A stretch of 64,000 nucleotides of DNA from Hyperoodon ampullatus (Eukaryota > Chordata > Mammalia > Artiodactyla > Ziphiidae). The stretch spans positions 1,984,001 to 2,048,000 of the forward strand of contig CATKHW010000549.1 in the NCBI GenBank assembly GCA_949752795.1, in the 5' to 3' direction. This document shows positions 10,435-24,346 of this stretch, piece by piece. The position numbers and the translations under genes are program-made. Numbering within the stretch: position 1 is the stretch's first letter; each line of letters opens with the position of its first letter. Below the pieces are notes generated by a model. It was given only the letters and a program-made list of their open reading frames with translations. It did not search any database and was not told the DNA's origin.

Positions 10435-12173
10435 ACGATTGGTGAGATTGGGTGAGCAAATGCAGACCCTTTAAAGCAATAATGCATGGCACCCATTCCA
10501 TGAGTCCGAACTCTCCAGGTTGAAGGGAATATTTCTACAGCTATAACATGTGCGGGAAACCTAGAGAACGGACACACTGTGAATACGAAAGGTTTCTAAA
10601 ACTCAACGCATAGTCCCTCTCCTGGTGCTCCGGTTTGACTTTCCGTCTGCTTTACTATCAACCTCCCAACTTGGAGAGACAGCCCCTTTAACCTCTTGGT
10701 TCGCACAGGTTGCCAATTTGGCAGAGGATGAAAGGGAAGAGGGAGAACCAATGAGAGAGTAGCTGTTAGGCATTTGGACGGGCACATATCACTGTAATTT
10801 CCCGGCAGGAAGAAGAATTAACCAAATTCTCAGCCACCCACCGGGAACCAGTATAGGTCCTGAACCAAAATTTTGGACTTGCGGTCAGCTCACCAAAAAC
10901 GAGTTGAAAAATGGAGCTCAGGGGCACAGCAATTCACAAACTGGCCGAGTAATAAAGGACAACTATCGTCCAAAAATCTGTTGAGGGAAGGCAACGAGGT
11001 GGACTTGAAAGCGAGGCAGAATAGCAGGAAACAGATTTCAAGAGGTACGTTGGAATCGCCTTCAAAGCACAGGAAGAGGGGCACAACTTCGACAATGATG
11101 CACTTGGCCAAAAAGGGCGTATGCGTTTTCTCCTGAATATATTCAGGAGAAAACGCATACGCCCTTTTTGGCCAATCAAGCAAGCGGGCAATGCAAATCT
11201 GCACTACAAAGAAGTATCACTTCCCACCGGTCAAAAGGGACATCCACAAAATGTGTAAGAACAAGAAAGGCAAGACAGGCCCTGGAGAACAGGGAGCCTT
11301 GTTATGTTGATGGGCGGCATGTAAATTGCCAACTGCCTCTCTGGAGGAGTGCATTCTGTTCCCTACAACAAGTAAAGAACAGAGCTACAGAGCCAAGGGC
11401 ACTACCAGTCTAGGGAATATACCTTGCGAAAACTGAAAATCAATAAGACAGAGCCACCCCAAAATTTAGGGCTGCACTGCATACAAGGACCTCAACTTGG
11501 ATACACCTTAAGTATCCCAGAAAATATAAACATGGTTCAAAAAATTGTGGTACTTACGTACGATGGAATATCCCTCAGCCATGAAATCAATGTCATAAGA
11601 CCAGTAGCAGCAAAATGGGTGGATTCAGGTACGATGATTCTAAGTGAAATAAGTCACACAGAAAAAGAAACTTATCATAAGATATCACTTATGAAGATCC
11701 TGTAAACATGGCTACACTTGAACTGAGTTAGGAAAGAGAACAGTGTCTCACATTTAGAAAACACTCTTATACCTGCTTAAGGGGGAAGGAGAGGTGGGGT
11801 GATGCATAAAACCAGAGTTTGATATAAGCACAGGTACCGTTCCAAAAACCAACTATGGAATAGACAAGACCTACACCATCCTCAGCGAAAGGGACTCAAA
11901 ACCCCATATTTCCCGCAGAGGAAAATATCTGACTAGTAAGAATCTTAAAACCTATGTATTGATATGTCTCCGTAAGGGAATCAAGTGTGTCTAGACTGGC
12001 ATAAACATGGCAGCGAGAATCAGCTCAAACCCACTATAAAAAGGAATTTCAAAAACAAAACAAAAACACTGGGAAATTCTTTACAATTCCTTCAGGGTCT
12101 CTGATGAAGGCTGGAATGACCCTATCTACAACGACAGCTGGATGTGGCATAAGGAGGGACACTTGGGACTGAG
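10435..12173. repeat. Unit 7 (HOR copy 3, type A)
   Basis: Type A body and 3' end, but the 5' end has p69 A and p100 T like a C unit. Shares p993 C with unit 4; private p873 T. Palindrome at 11103-11176 has its outermost base changed (p742 T), leaving a perfect 72-bp core. Confidence 0.95.
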
Positions 12174-13912
12174 ACGATTGGTGAGATTGGGTGAGCAAAT
12201 GCAGACCCTTTAAAGCAATAATGCATGGCACCCATTCCATGGGTCCGAACTCTCCAGGTTGAAGGGAATATTACTACAGCTATAACATGTGCGGGAAACC
12301 TAGAGAACGGACACACTGTGAATACGAAAGGTTTCTAAAACTCAACGCATAGTCCCTCTCCTGGTGCTCCGGTTTGACTTTCCGTCTGCTTTACTATCAA
12401 CCTCCCAACTTGGAGAGACAGCCCCTTTAACCTCTTGGTTCGCACAGGTTGCCAATTTGGCAGAGGATGAAAGGGAAGAGGGAGAACCAATGAGAGAGTA
12501 GCTGTTAGGCATTTGGACGGGCACATATCACTGTAATTTCCCGGCAGGAAGAAGAATTAACCAAATTCTCAGCCACCCACCGGGAACCAGTATAGGTCCT
12601 GAACCAAAATTTTGGACTTGCGGTCAGCTCACCAAAAACGAGTTGAAAAATGGAGCTCAGGGGCACAGCAATTCACAAACTGGCCGAGTAATAAAGGACA
12701 ACTATCGTCCAAAAATCTGTTGAGGGAAGGCAACGAGGCGGACATGAAAGCGAGGCAGAATAGCAGGAAACAGATTTCAAGAGGTACGTTGGAATCGCCT
12801 TCAAAGCACAGGAAGAGGGGCACAACTTCGACAATGACGCACTTGGCCAAAAAGGGCGTATGCGTTTTCTCCTGAATATATTCAGGAGAAAATGCATACG
12901 CCCTTTTTGGCCAAGCAAGCAAGCGGGCAATGCAAATCTGCACTACAAAGAAGTATCACTTCCCACCGGTCAAAAGGGACATCCACAAAATGTGTAAGAA
13001 CAAGAAAGGCAAGACAGGCCCTGGAGAACAGGGAGCCTTGTTATGCTGATGGGCGGCATGTAAATTGCCAACTGCCTCTCTGGAGGAGTGCATTCTGTTC
13101 CCTACAACAAGTAAAGAACAGAGCTACAGAGCCAAGGGCACTACCAGTCTAGGGAATATACCTTGGGAAAACTGAAAATCAATAAGACAGAGCCACCCCA
13201 AAATTTAGGGCTGCACTGCATACAAGGACCTCAACTTGGATACACCTTAAGTATCCCAGAAAATATAAACATGGTTCAAAAAATTGTGGTACATACGTAC
13301 GATGGAATATCCCTCAGCCATGAAATCAATGTCATAAGACCAGTAGCAGCAAAATGGGTGGATTCAGGTACGATGATTCTAAGTGAAATAAGTCACACAG
13401 AAAAAGAAACTTATCATAAGATATCACTTATGAAGATCCTGTAAACATGGCTACACTTGAACTGAGTTAGGAAAGAGAACAGTGTCTCACATTTAGAAAA
13501 CACTCTTATACCTGCTTAAGGGGGAAGGAGAGGTGGGGTGATGCATAAAACCAGAGTTTGATATAAGCACAGGTACCGTTCCAAAAACCAACTATGGAAT
13601 AGACAAGACCTACACCGTCCTCAGTGAAAGGGACTCAAAACCCCATATTTCCCGCAGAGGAAAATATCTGACTAGTAAGAATCTTAAAACCTATGTATTG
13701 ATATGTCTCCGTAAGGGAATCAAGTGTGTCTAGACTGGCATAAACATGGCAGCGAGAATCAGCTCAAACCCACTATAAAAAGGAATTTCAAAAACAAAAC
13801 AAAAACACTGGGAAATTCTTTACAATTCCTTCAGAGTCTCTGATGAAAGCTGGAATGACCCTATCTACAACGACAGCTGGATGTGGCATAAGGAGGGACA
13901 CTTGGGACTGAG
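12174..13912. repeat. Unit 8 (HOR copy 3, type B)
   Basis: Type B with p665 C. Private p1120 A. Palindrome at 12842-12915 carries p720 T. Confidence 0.95.
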
Positions 13913-15651
13913 ACGATTGGTGAGATTGGGTGAGCAAATGCAGACCCTTTAAAGCAATAATGCATGGCACCCATTCCATGAGTCCGAACTCTCCAGGTTG
14001 AAGGGAATATTTCTACAGCTATAACATGTGCGGGAAACCTAGAGAACGGACACACTGTGAATACGAAAGGTTTCTAAAACTCAACGCATAGTCCCTCTCC
14101 TGGTGCTCCGGTTTGACTTTCCGTCTGCTTTACTATCAACCTCCCAACTTGGAGAGACAGCCCCTTTAACCTCTTGGTTCGCACAGGTTGCCAATTTGGC
14201 AGAGGATGAAAGGGAAGAGGGAGAACCAATGAGAGAGTAGCTGTTAGGCATTTGGACGGGCACATATCACTGTAATTTCCCGGCAGGAAGAAGAATTAAC
14301 CAAATTCTCAGCCACCCACCGGGAACCAGTATAGGTCCTGAACCAAAATTTTGGACTTGCGGTCAGCTCACCAAAAACGAGTTGAAAAATGGAGCTCAGG
14401 GGCACAGCAATTCACAAACTGGCCGAGTAATAAAGGACAACTATCGTCCAAAAATCTGTTGAGGGAAGGCAACGAGGTGGACTTGAAAGCGAGGCAGAAT
14501 AGCAGGAAACAGATTTCAAGAGGTACGTTGGAATCGCCTTCAAAGCACAGGAAGAGGGGCACAACTTCGACAATGATGCACTTGGCCAAAAAGGGCGTAT
14601 GCGTTTTCTCCTGAATATATTCAGGAGAAAACGCATACGCCCTTTTTGTCCAAGCAAGCAAGCGGGCAATGCAAATCTGCACTACAAAGAAGTATCACTT
14701 CCCACCGGTCAAAAGGGACATCCACAAAATGTGTAAGAACAAGAAAGGCAAGACAGGCCCTGGAGAACAGGGAGCCTTGTTATGCTGATGGGCGGCATGT
14801 AAATTGCCAACTGCCTCTCTGGAGGAGTGCATTCTGTTCCCTACAACAAGTAAAGAACAGAGCTACAGAGCCAAGGGCACTACCAGTCTAGGGAATATAC
14901 CTTGGGAAAACTGAAAATCAATAAGACAGAGCCACCCCAAAATTTAGGGCTGCACTGCATACAAGGACCTCAACTTGGATACACCTTAAGTATCCCAGAA
15001 AATATAAACATGGTTCAAAAAATTGTGGTACTTACGTACGATGGAATATCCCTCAGCCATGAAATCAATGTCATAAGACCAGTAGCAGCAAAATGGGTGG
15101 ATTCAGGTACGATGATTCTAAGTGAAATAAGTCACACAGAAAAAGAAACTTATCATAAGATATCACTTATGAAGATCCTGTAAACATGGCTACACTTGAA
15201 CTGAGTTAGGAAAGAGAACAGTGTCTCACATTTAGAAAACACTCTTATACCTGCTTAAGGGGGAAGGAGAGGTGGGGTGATGCATAAAACCAGAGTTTGA
15301 TATAAGCACAGGTACCGTTCCAAAAACCAACTATGGAATAGACAAGACCTACAACGTCCTCAGTGAAAGGGACTCAAAACCCCATATTTCCCGCAGAGGA
15401 AAATATCTGACTAGTAAGAATCTTAAAACCTATGTATTGATATGTCTCCGTAAGGGAATCAAGTGTGTCTAGACTGGCATAAACATGGCAGCGAGAATCA
15501 GCTCAAACCCACTATAAAAAGGAATTTCAAAAACAAAACAAAAACACTGGGAAATTCTTTACAATTCCTTCAGGGTCTCTGATGAAAGCTGGAATGACCC
15601 TATCTACAACGACAGCTGGATGTGGCATAAGGAGGGACACTTGGGACTGAG
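13913..15651. repeat. Unit 9 (HOR copy 3, type C)
   Basis: Type C. It has p1442 A, also found in units 17 and 21. Palindrome at 14581-14654 has the mirror right-arm mutation described separately. Confidence 0.95.
14581..14654. repeat. Palindrome copy with mirror right-arm mutation (unit 9)
   Basis: Base 69 of the palindrome (14649) is T instead of G, reading GTCC in the right arm, while the left arm is unchanged. Base 69 pairs with base 6, so this copy equals the unit 6 palindrome read on the other strand. Confidence 0.95.
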
Positions 15652-17390
15652 ACGATTGGTGAGATTGGGTGAGCAAATGCAGACCCTTTAAAGCAATAAT
15701 GCATGGCACCCATTCCATGAGTCCGAACTCTCCAGGTTGAAGGGAATATTTCTACAGCTATAACATGTGCGGGAAACCTAGAGAACGGACACACTGTGAA
15801 TACGAAAGGTTTCTAAAACTCAACGCATAGTCCCTCTCCTGGTGCTCCGGTTTGACTTTCCGTCTGCTTTACTATCAACCTCCCAACTTGGAGAGACAGC
15901 CCCTTTAACCTCTTGGTTCGCACAGGTTGCCAATTTGGCAGAGGATGAAAGGGAAGAGGGAGAACCAATGAGAGAGTAGCTGTTAGGCATTTGGACGGGC
16001 ACATATCACTGTAATTTCCCGGCAGGAAGAAGAATTAACCAAATTCTCAGCCACCCACCGGGAACCAGTATAGGTCCTGAACCAAAATTTTGGACTTGCG
16101 GTCAGCTCACCAAAAACGAGTTGAAAAATGGAGCTCAGGGGCACAGCAATTCACAAACTGGCCGAGTAATAAAGGACAACTATCGTCCAAAAATCTGTTG
16201 AGGGAAGGCAACGAGGTGGACTTGAAAGCGAGGCAGAATAGCAGGAAACAGATTTCAAGAGGTACGTTGGAATCGCCTTTAAAGCACAGGAAGAGGGGCA
16301 CAACTTCGACAATGATGCACTTGGCCAAAAAGGGCGTATGCGTTTTCTCCTGAATATATTCAGGAGAAAACGCATACGCCCTTTTTGGCCAAGCAAGCAA
16401 GCGGGCAATGCAAATCTGCACTACAAAGAAGTATCACTTCCCACCGGTCAAAAGGGACATCCACAAAATGTGTAAGAACAAGAAAGGCAAGACAGGCCCT
16501 GGAGAACAGGGAGCCTTGTTATGCTGATGGGCGGGATGTAAATTGCCAACTGCCTCTCTGGAGGAGTGCATTCTGTTCCCTACAACAAGTAAAGAACAGA
16601 GCTACAGAGCCAAGGGCACTACCAGTCTAGGGAATATACCTTGGGAAAACTGAAAATCAATAAGACAGAGCCACCCCAAAATTTAGGGCTGCACTGCATA
16701 CAAGGACCTCAACTTGGATACACCTTAAGTATCCCAGAAAATATAAACATGGTTCAAAAAATTGTGGTACTTACGTACGATGGAATATCCCTCAGCCATG
16801 AAATCAATGTCATAAGACCAGTAGCAGCAAAATGGGTGGATTCAGGTACGATGATTCTAAGTGAAATAAGTCACACAGAAAAAGAAACTTATCATAAGAT
16901 ATCACTTATGAAGATCCTGTAAACATGGCTACACTTGAACTGAGTTAGGAAAGAGAACAGTGTCTCACATTTAGAAAACACTCTTATACCTGCTTAAGGG
17001 GGAAGGAGGGGTGGGGTGATGCATAAAACCAGAGTTTGATATAAGCACAGGTACCGTTCCAAAAACCAACTATGGAATAGACAAGACCTACACCATCCTC
17101 AGCGAAAGGGACTCAAAACCCCATATTTCCCGCAGAGGAAAATATCTGACTAGTAAGAATCTTAAAACCTATGTATTGATATGTCTCCGTAAGGGAATCA
17201 AGTGTGTCTAGACTGGCATAAACATGGCAGCGAGAATCAGCTCAAACCCACTATAAAAAGGAATTTCAAAAACAAAACAAAAACACTGGGAAATTCTTTA
17301 CAATTCCTTCAGGGTCTCTGATGAAGGCTGGAATGACCCTATCTACAACGACAGCTGGATGTGGCATAAGGAGGGACACTTGGGACTGAG
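15652..17390. repeat. Unit 10 (HOR copy 4, type A)
   Basis: Type A with p69 A, p100 T, plus p629 T and p884 G shared with unit 13 and common after unit 17. Private p1358 G. Palindrome at 16320-16393 is perfect. Confidence 0.95.
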
Positions 17391-19129
17391 ACGATTGGTG
17401 AGATTGGGTGAGCAAATGCAGACCCTTTAAAGCAATAATGCATGGCACCCATTCCATGGGTCCGAACTCTCCAGGTTGAAGGGAATATTACTACAGCTAT
17501 AACATGTGCGGGAAACCTAGAGAACGGACACACTGTGAATACGAAAGGTTTCTAAAACTCAACGCATAGTCCCTCTCCTGGTGCTCCGGTTTGACTTTCC
17601 GTCTGCTTTACTATCAACCTCCCAACTTGGAGAGACAGCCCCTTTAACCTCTTGGTTCGCACAGGTTGCCAATTTGGCAGAGGATGAAAGGGAAGAGGGA
17701 GAACCAATGAGAGAGTAGCTGTTAGGCATTTGGACGGGCACATATCACTGTAATTTCCCGGCAGGAAGAAGAATTAACCAAATTCTCAGCCACCCACCGG
17801 GAACCAGTATAGGTCCTGAACCAAAATTTTGGACTTGCGGTCAGCTCACCAAAAACGAGTTGAAAAATGGAGCTCAGGGGCACAGCAATTCACAAACTGG
17901 CCGAGTAATAAAGGACAACTATCGTCCAAAAATCTGTTGAGGGAAGGCAACGAGGCGGACATGAAAGCGAGGCAGAATAGCAGGAAACAGATTTCAAGAG
18001 GTACGTTGGAATCGCCTTCAAAGCACAGGAAGAGGGGCACAACTTCGACAATGACGCACTTGGCCAAAAAGGGCGTATGCGTTTTCTCCTGAATATATTC
18101 AGGAGAAAATGCATACGCCCTTTTTGGCCAAGCAAGCAAGCGGGCAATGCAAATCTGCACTACAAAGAAGTATCACTTCCCACCGGTCAAAAGGGACATC
18201 CACAAAATGTGTAAGAACAAGAAAGGCAAGACAGGCCCTGGAGAACAGGGAGCCTTGTTATGCTGATGGGCGGCATGTAAATTGCCAACTGCCTCTCTGG
18301 AGGAGTGCATTCTGTTCCCTACAACAAGTAAAGAACAGAGCTACAGAGCCAAGGGCACTACCAGTCTAGGGAATATACCTTGGGAAAACTGAAAATCAAT
18401 AAGACAGAGCCACCCCAAAATTTAGGGCTGCACTGCATACAAGGACCTCAACTTGGATACACCTTAAGTATCCCAGAAAATATAAACATGGTTCAAAAAA
18501 TTGTGGTACTTACGTACGATGGAATATCCCTCAGCCATGAAATCAATGTCATAAGACCAGTAGCAGCAAAATGGGTGGATTCAGGTACGATGATTCTAAG
18601 TGAAATAAGTCACACAGAAAAAGAAACTTATCATAAGATATCACTTATGAAGATCCTGTAAACATGGCTACACTTGAACTGAGTTAGGAAAGAGAACAGT
18701 GTCTCACATTTAGAAAACACTCTTATACCTGCTTAAGGGGGAAGGAGAGGTGGGGTGATGCATAAAACCAGAGTTTGATATAAGCACAGGTACCGTTCCA
18801 AAAACCAACTATGGAATAGACAAGACCTACACCGTCCTCAGTGAAAGGGACTCAAAACCCCATATTTCCCGCAGAGGAAAATATCTGACTAGTAAGAATC
18901 TTAAAACCTATGTATTGATATGTCTCCGTAAGGGAATCAAGTGTGTCTAGACTGGCATAAACATGGCAGCGAGAATCAGCTCAAACCCACTATAAAAAGG
19001 AATTTCAAAAACAAAACAAAAACACTGGGAAATTCTTTACAATTCCTTCAGAGTCTCTGATGAAAGCTGGAATGACCCTATCTACAACGACAGCTGGATG
19101 TGGCATAAGGAGGGACACTTGGGACTGAG
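17391..19129. repeat. Unit 11 (HOR copy 4, type B)
   Basis: Type B with p665 C; no private change noticed. Palindrome at 18059-18132 carries p720 T. Confidence 0.95.
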
Positions 19130-20868
19130 ACGATTGGTGAGATTGGGTGAGCAAATGCAGACCCTTTAAAGCAATAATGCATGGCACCCATTCCATGAGT
19201 CCGAACTCTCCAGGTTGAAGGGAATATTTCTACAGCTATAACATGTGCGGGAAACCTAGAGAACGGACACACTGTGAATACGAAAGGTTTCTAAAACTCA
19301 ACGCATAGTCCCTCTCCTGGTGCTCCGGTTTGACTTTCCGTCTGCTTTACTATCAACCTCCCAACTTGGAGAGACAGCCCCTTTAACCTCTTGGTTCGCA
19401 CAGGTTGCCAATTTGGCAGAGGATGAAAGGGAAGAGGGAGAACCAATGAGAGAGTAGCTGTTAGGCATTTGGACGGGCACATATCACTGTAATTTCCCGG
19501 CAGGAAGAAGAATTAACCAAATTCTCAGCCACCCACCGGGAACCAGTATAGGTCCTGAACCAAAATTTTGGACTTGCGGTCAGCTCACCAAAAACGAGTT
19601 GAAAAATGGAGCTCAGGGGCACAGCAATTCACAAACTGGCCGAGTAATAAAGGACAACTATCGTCCAAAAATCTGTTGAGGGAAGGCAACGAGGTGGACT
19701 TGAAAGCGAGGCAGAATAGCAGGAAACAGATTTCAAGAGGTACGTTGGAATCGCCTTCAAAGCACAGGAAGAGGGGCACAACTTCGACAATGATGCACTT
19801 GGCCAAAAAGGGCGTATGCGTTTTCTCCTGAATATATTCAGGAGAAAACGCATACGCCCTTTTTGGCCAAGCAAGCAAGCGGGCAATGCAAATCTGCACT
19901 ACAAAGAAGTATCACTTCCCACCGGTCAAAAGGGACATCCACAAAATGTGTAAGAACAAGAAAGGCAAGACAGGCCCTGGAGAACAGGGAGCCTTGTTAT
20001 GCTGATGGGCGGCATGTAAATTGCCAACTGCCTCTCTGGAGGAGTGCATTCTGTTCCCTACAACAAGTAAAGAACAGAGCTACAGAGCCAAGGGCACTAC
20101 CAGTCTAGGGAATATACCTTGGGAAAACTGAAAATCAATAAGACAGAGCCACCCCAAAATTTAGGGCTGCACTGCATACAAGGACCTCAACTTGGATACA
20201 CCTTAAGTATCCCAGAAAATATAAACATGGTTCAAAAAATTGTGGTACTTACGTACGATGGAATATCCCTCAGCCATGAAATCAATGTCATAAGACCAGT
20301 AGCAGCAAAATGGGTGGATTCAGGTACGATGATTCTAAGTGAAATAAGTCACACAGAAAAAGAAACTTATCATAAGATATCACTTATGAAGATCCTGTAA
20401 ACATGGCTACACTTGAACTGAGTTAGGAAAGAGAACAGTGTCTCACATTTAGAAAACACTCTTATACCTGCTTAAGGGGGAAGGAGAGGTGGGGTGATGC
20501 ATAAAACCAGAGTTTGATATAAGCACAGGTACTGTTCCAAAAACCAACTATGGAATAGACAAGACCTACACCGTCCTCAGTGAAAGGGACTCAAAACCCC
20601 ATATTTCCCGCAGAGGAAAATATCTGACTAGTAAGAATCTTAAAACCTATGTATTGATATGTCTCCGTAAGGGAATCAAGTGTGTCTAGACTGGCATAAA
20701 CATGGCAGCGAGAATCAGCTCAAACCCACTATAAAAAGGAATTTCAAAAACAAAACAAAAACACTGGGAAATTCTTTACAATTCCTTCAGGGTCTCTGAT
20801 GAAAGCTGGAATGACCCTATCTACAACGACAGCTGGATGTGGCATAAGGAGGGACACTTGGGACTGAG
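19130..20868. repeat. Unit 12 (HOR copy 4, type C)
   Basis: Type C. Private p1404 T (20533, at a CpG). Palindrome at 19798-19871 is perfect. Confidence 0.95.
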
Positions 20869-22607
20869 ACGATTGGTGAGATTGGGTGAGCAAATGCAGA
20901 CCCTTTAAAGCAATAATGCATGGCACCCATTCCATGAGTCCGAACTCTCCAGGTTGAAGGGAATATTTCTACAGCTATAACATGTGCGGGAAACCTAGAG
21001 AACGGACACACTGTGAATACGAAAGGTTTCTAAAACTCAACGCATAGTCCCTCTCCTGGTGCTCCGGTTTGACTTTCCGTCTGCTTTACTATCAACCTCC
21101 CAACTTGGAGAGACAGCCCCTTTAACCTCTTGGTTCGCACAGGTTGCCAATTTGGCAGAGGATGAAAGGGAAGAGGGAGAACCAATGAGAGAGTAGCTGT
21201 TAGGCATTTGGACGGGCACATATCACTGTAATTTCCCGGCAGGAAGAAGAATTAACCAAATTCTCAGCCTCCCACCGGGAACCAGTATAGGTCCTGAACC
21301 AAAATTTTGGACTTGCGGTCAGCTCACCAAAAACGAGTTGAAAAATGGAGCTCAGGGGCACAGCAATTCACAAACTGGCCGAGTAATAAAGGACAACTAT
21401 CGTCCAAAAATCTGTTGAGGGAAGGCAACGAGGTGGACTTGAAAGCGAGGCAGAATAGCAGGAAACAGATTTCAAGAGGTACGTTGGAATCGCCTTTAAA
21501 GCACAGGAAGAGGGGCACAACTTCGACAATGATGCACTTGGCCAAAAAGGGCGTATGCGTTTTCTCCTGAATATATTCAGGAGAAAACGCATACGCCCTT
21601 TTTGGCCAAGCAAGCAAGCGGGCAATGCAAATCTGCACTACAAAGAAGTATCACTTCCCACCGGTCAAAAGGGACATCCACAAAATGTGTAAGAACAAGA
21701 AAGGCAAGACAGGCCCTGGAGAACAGGGAGCCTTGTTATGCTGATGGGCGGGATGTAAATTGCCAACTGCCTCTCTGGAGGAGTGCATTCTGTTCCCTAC
21801 AACAAGTAAAGAACAGAGCTACAGAGCCAAGGGCACTACCAGTCTAGGGAATATACCTTGGGAAAACTGAAAATCAATAAGACAGAGCCACCCCAAAATT
21901 TAGGGCTGCACTGCATACAAGGACCTCAACTTGGATACACCTTAAGTATCCCAGAAAATATAAACATGGTTCAAAAAATTGTGGTACTTACGTACGATGG
22001 AATATCCCTCAGCCATGAAATCAATGTCATAAGACCAGTAGCAGCAAAATGGGTGGATTCAGGTACGATGATTCTAAGTGAAATAAGTCACACAGAAAAA
22101 GAAACTTATCATAAGATATCACTTATGAAGATCCTGTAAACATGGCTACACTTGAACTGAGTTAGGAAAGAGAACAGTGTCTCACATTTAGAAAACACTC
22201 TTATACCTGCTTAAGGGGGAAGGAGAGGTGGGGTGATGCATAAAACCAGAGTTTGATATAAGCACAGGTACCGTTCCAAAAACCAACTATGGAATAGACA
22301 AGACCTACACCATCCTCAGCGAAAGGGACTCAAAACCCCATATTTCCCGCAGAGGAAAATATCTGACTAGTAAGAATCTTAAAACCTATGTATTGATATG
22401 TCTCCGTAAGGGAATCAAGTGTGTCTAGACTGGCATAAACATGGCAGCGAGAATCAGCTCAAACCCACTATAAAAAGGAATTTCAAAAACAAAACAAAAA
22501 CACTGGGAAATTCTTTACAATTCCTTCAGGGTCTCTGATGAAGGCTGGAATGACCCTATCTACAACGACAGCTGGATGTGGCATAAGGAGGGACACTTGG
22601 GACTGAG
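20869..22607. repeat. Unit 13 (HOR copy 5, type A)
   Basis: Type A, closest to unit 10 (p629 T, p884 G, p69 A, p100 T). Private p402 T (21270). Palindrome at 21537-21610 is perfect. Confidence 0.95.
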
Positions 22608-24346
22608 ACGATTGGTGAGATTGGGTGAGCAAATGCAGACCCTTTAAAGCAATAATGCATGGCACCCATTCCATGGGTCCGAACTCTCCAGGTTGAAGGG
22701 AATATTACTACAGCTATAACATGTGCGGGAAACCTAGAGAACGGACACACTGTGAATACGAAAGGTTTCTAAAACTCAACGCATAGTCCCTCTCCTGGTG
22801 CTCCGGTTTGACTTTCCGTCTGCTTTACTATCAACCTCCCAACTTGGAGAGACAGCCCCTTTAACCTCTTGGTTCGCACAGGTTGCCAATTTGGCAGAGG
22901 ATGAAAGGGAAGAGGGAGAACCAATGAGAGAGTAGCTGTTAGGCATTTGGACGGGCACATATCACTGTAATTTCCCGGCAGGAAGAAGAATTAACCAAAT
23001 TCTCAGCCACCCACCGGGAACCAGTATAGGTCCTGAACCAAAATTTTGGACTTGCGGTCAGCTCACCAAAAACGAGTTGAAAAATGGAGCTCAGGGGCAC
23101 AGCAATTCACAAACTGGCCGAGTAATAAAGGACAACTATCGTCCAAAAATCTGTTGAGGGAAGGCAACGAGGCGGACATGAAAGCGAGGCAGAATAGCAG
23201 GAAACAGATTTCAAGAGGTACGTTGGAATCGCCTTCAAAGCACAGGAAGAGGGGCACAACTTCGACAATGACGCACTTGGCCAAAAAGGGCGTATGCGTT
23301 TTCTCCTGAATATATTCAGGAGAAAATGCATACGCCCTTTTTGGCCAAGCAAGCAAGCGGGCAATGCAAATCTGCACTACAAAGAAGTATCACTTCCCAC
23401 CGGTCAAAAGGGACATCCACAAAATGTGTAAGAACAAGAAAGGCAAGACAGGCCCTGGAGAACAGGGAGCCTTGTTATGCTGATGGTCGGCATGTAAATT
23501 GCCAACTGCCTCTCTGGAGGAGTGCATTCTGTTCCCTACAACAAGTAAAGAACAGAGCTACAGAGCCAAGGGCACTACCAGTCTAGGGAATATACCTTGG
23601 GAAAACTGAAAATCAATAAGACAGAGCCACCCCAAAATTTAGGGCTGCACTGCATACAAGGACCTCAACTTGGATACACCTTAAGTATCCCAGAAAATAT
23701 AAACATGGTTCAAAAAATTGTGGTACTTACGTACGATGGAATATCCCTCAGCCATGAAATCAATGTCATAAGACCAGTAGCAACAAAATGGGTGGATTCA
23801 GGTACGATGATTCTAAGTGAAATAAGTCACACAGAAAAAGAAACTTATCATAAGATATCACTTATGAAGATCCTGTAAACATGGCTACACTTGAACTGAG
23901 TTAGGAAAGAGAACAGTGTCTCACATTTAGAAAACACTCTTATACCTGCTTAAGGGGGAAGGAGAGGTGGGGTGATGCATAAAACCAGAGTTTGATATAA
24001 GCACAGGTACCGTTCCAAAAACCAACTATGGAATAGACAAGACCTACACCGTCCTCAGTGAACGGGACTCAAAACCCCATATTTCCCGCAGAGGAAAATA
24101 TCTGACTAGTAAGAATCTTAAAACCTATGTATTGATATGTCTCCGTAAGGGAATCAAGTGTGTCTAGACTGGCATAAACATGGCAGCGAGAATCAGCTCA
24201 AACCCACTATAAAAAGGAATTTCAAAAACAAAACAAAAACACTGGGAAATTCTTTACAATTCCTTCAGAGTCTCTGATGAAAGCTGGAATGACCCTATCT
24301 ACAACGACAGCTGGATGTGGCATAAGGAGGGACACTTGGGACTGAG
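22608..24346. repeat. Unit 14 (HOR copy 5, type B)
   Basis: Type B with p665 C. Private p880 T, p1176 A and p1456 C. Palindrome at 23276-23349 carries p720 T. Confidence 0.95.
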
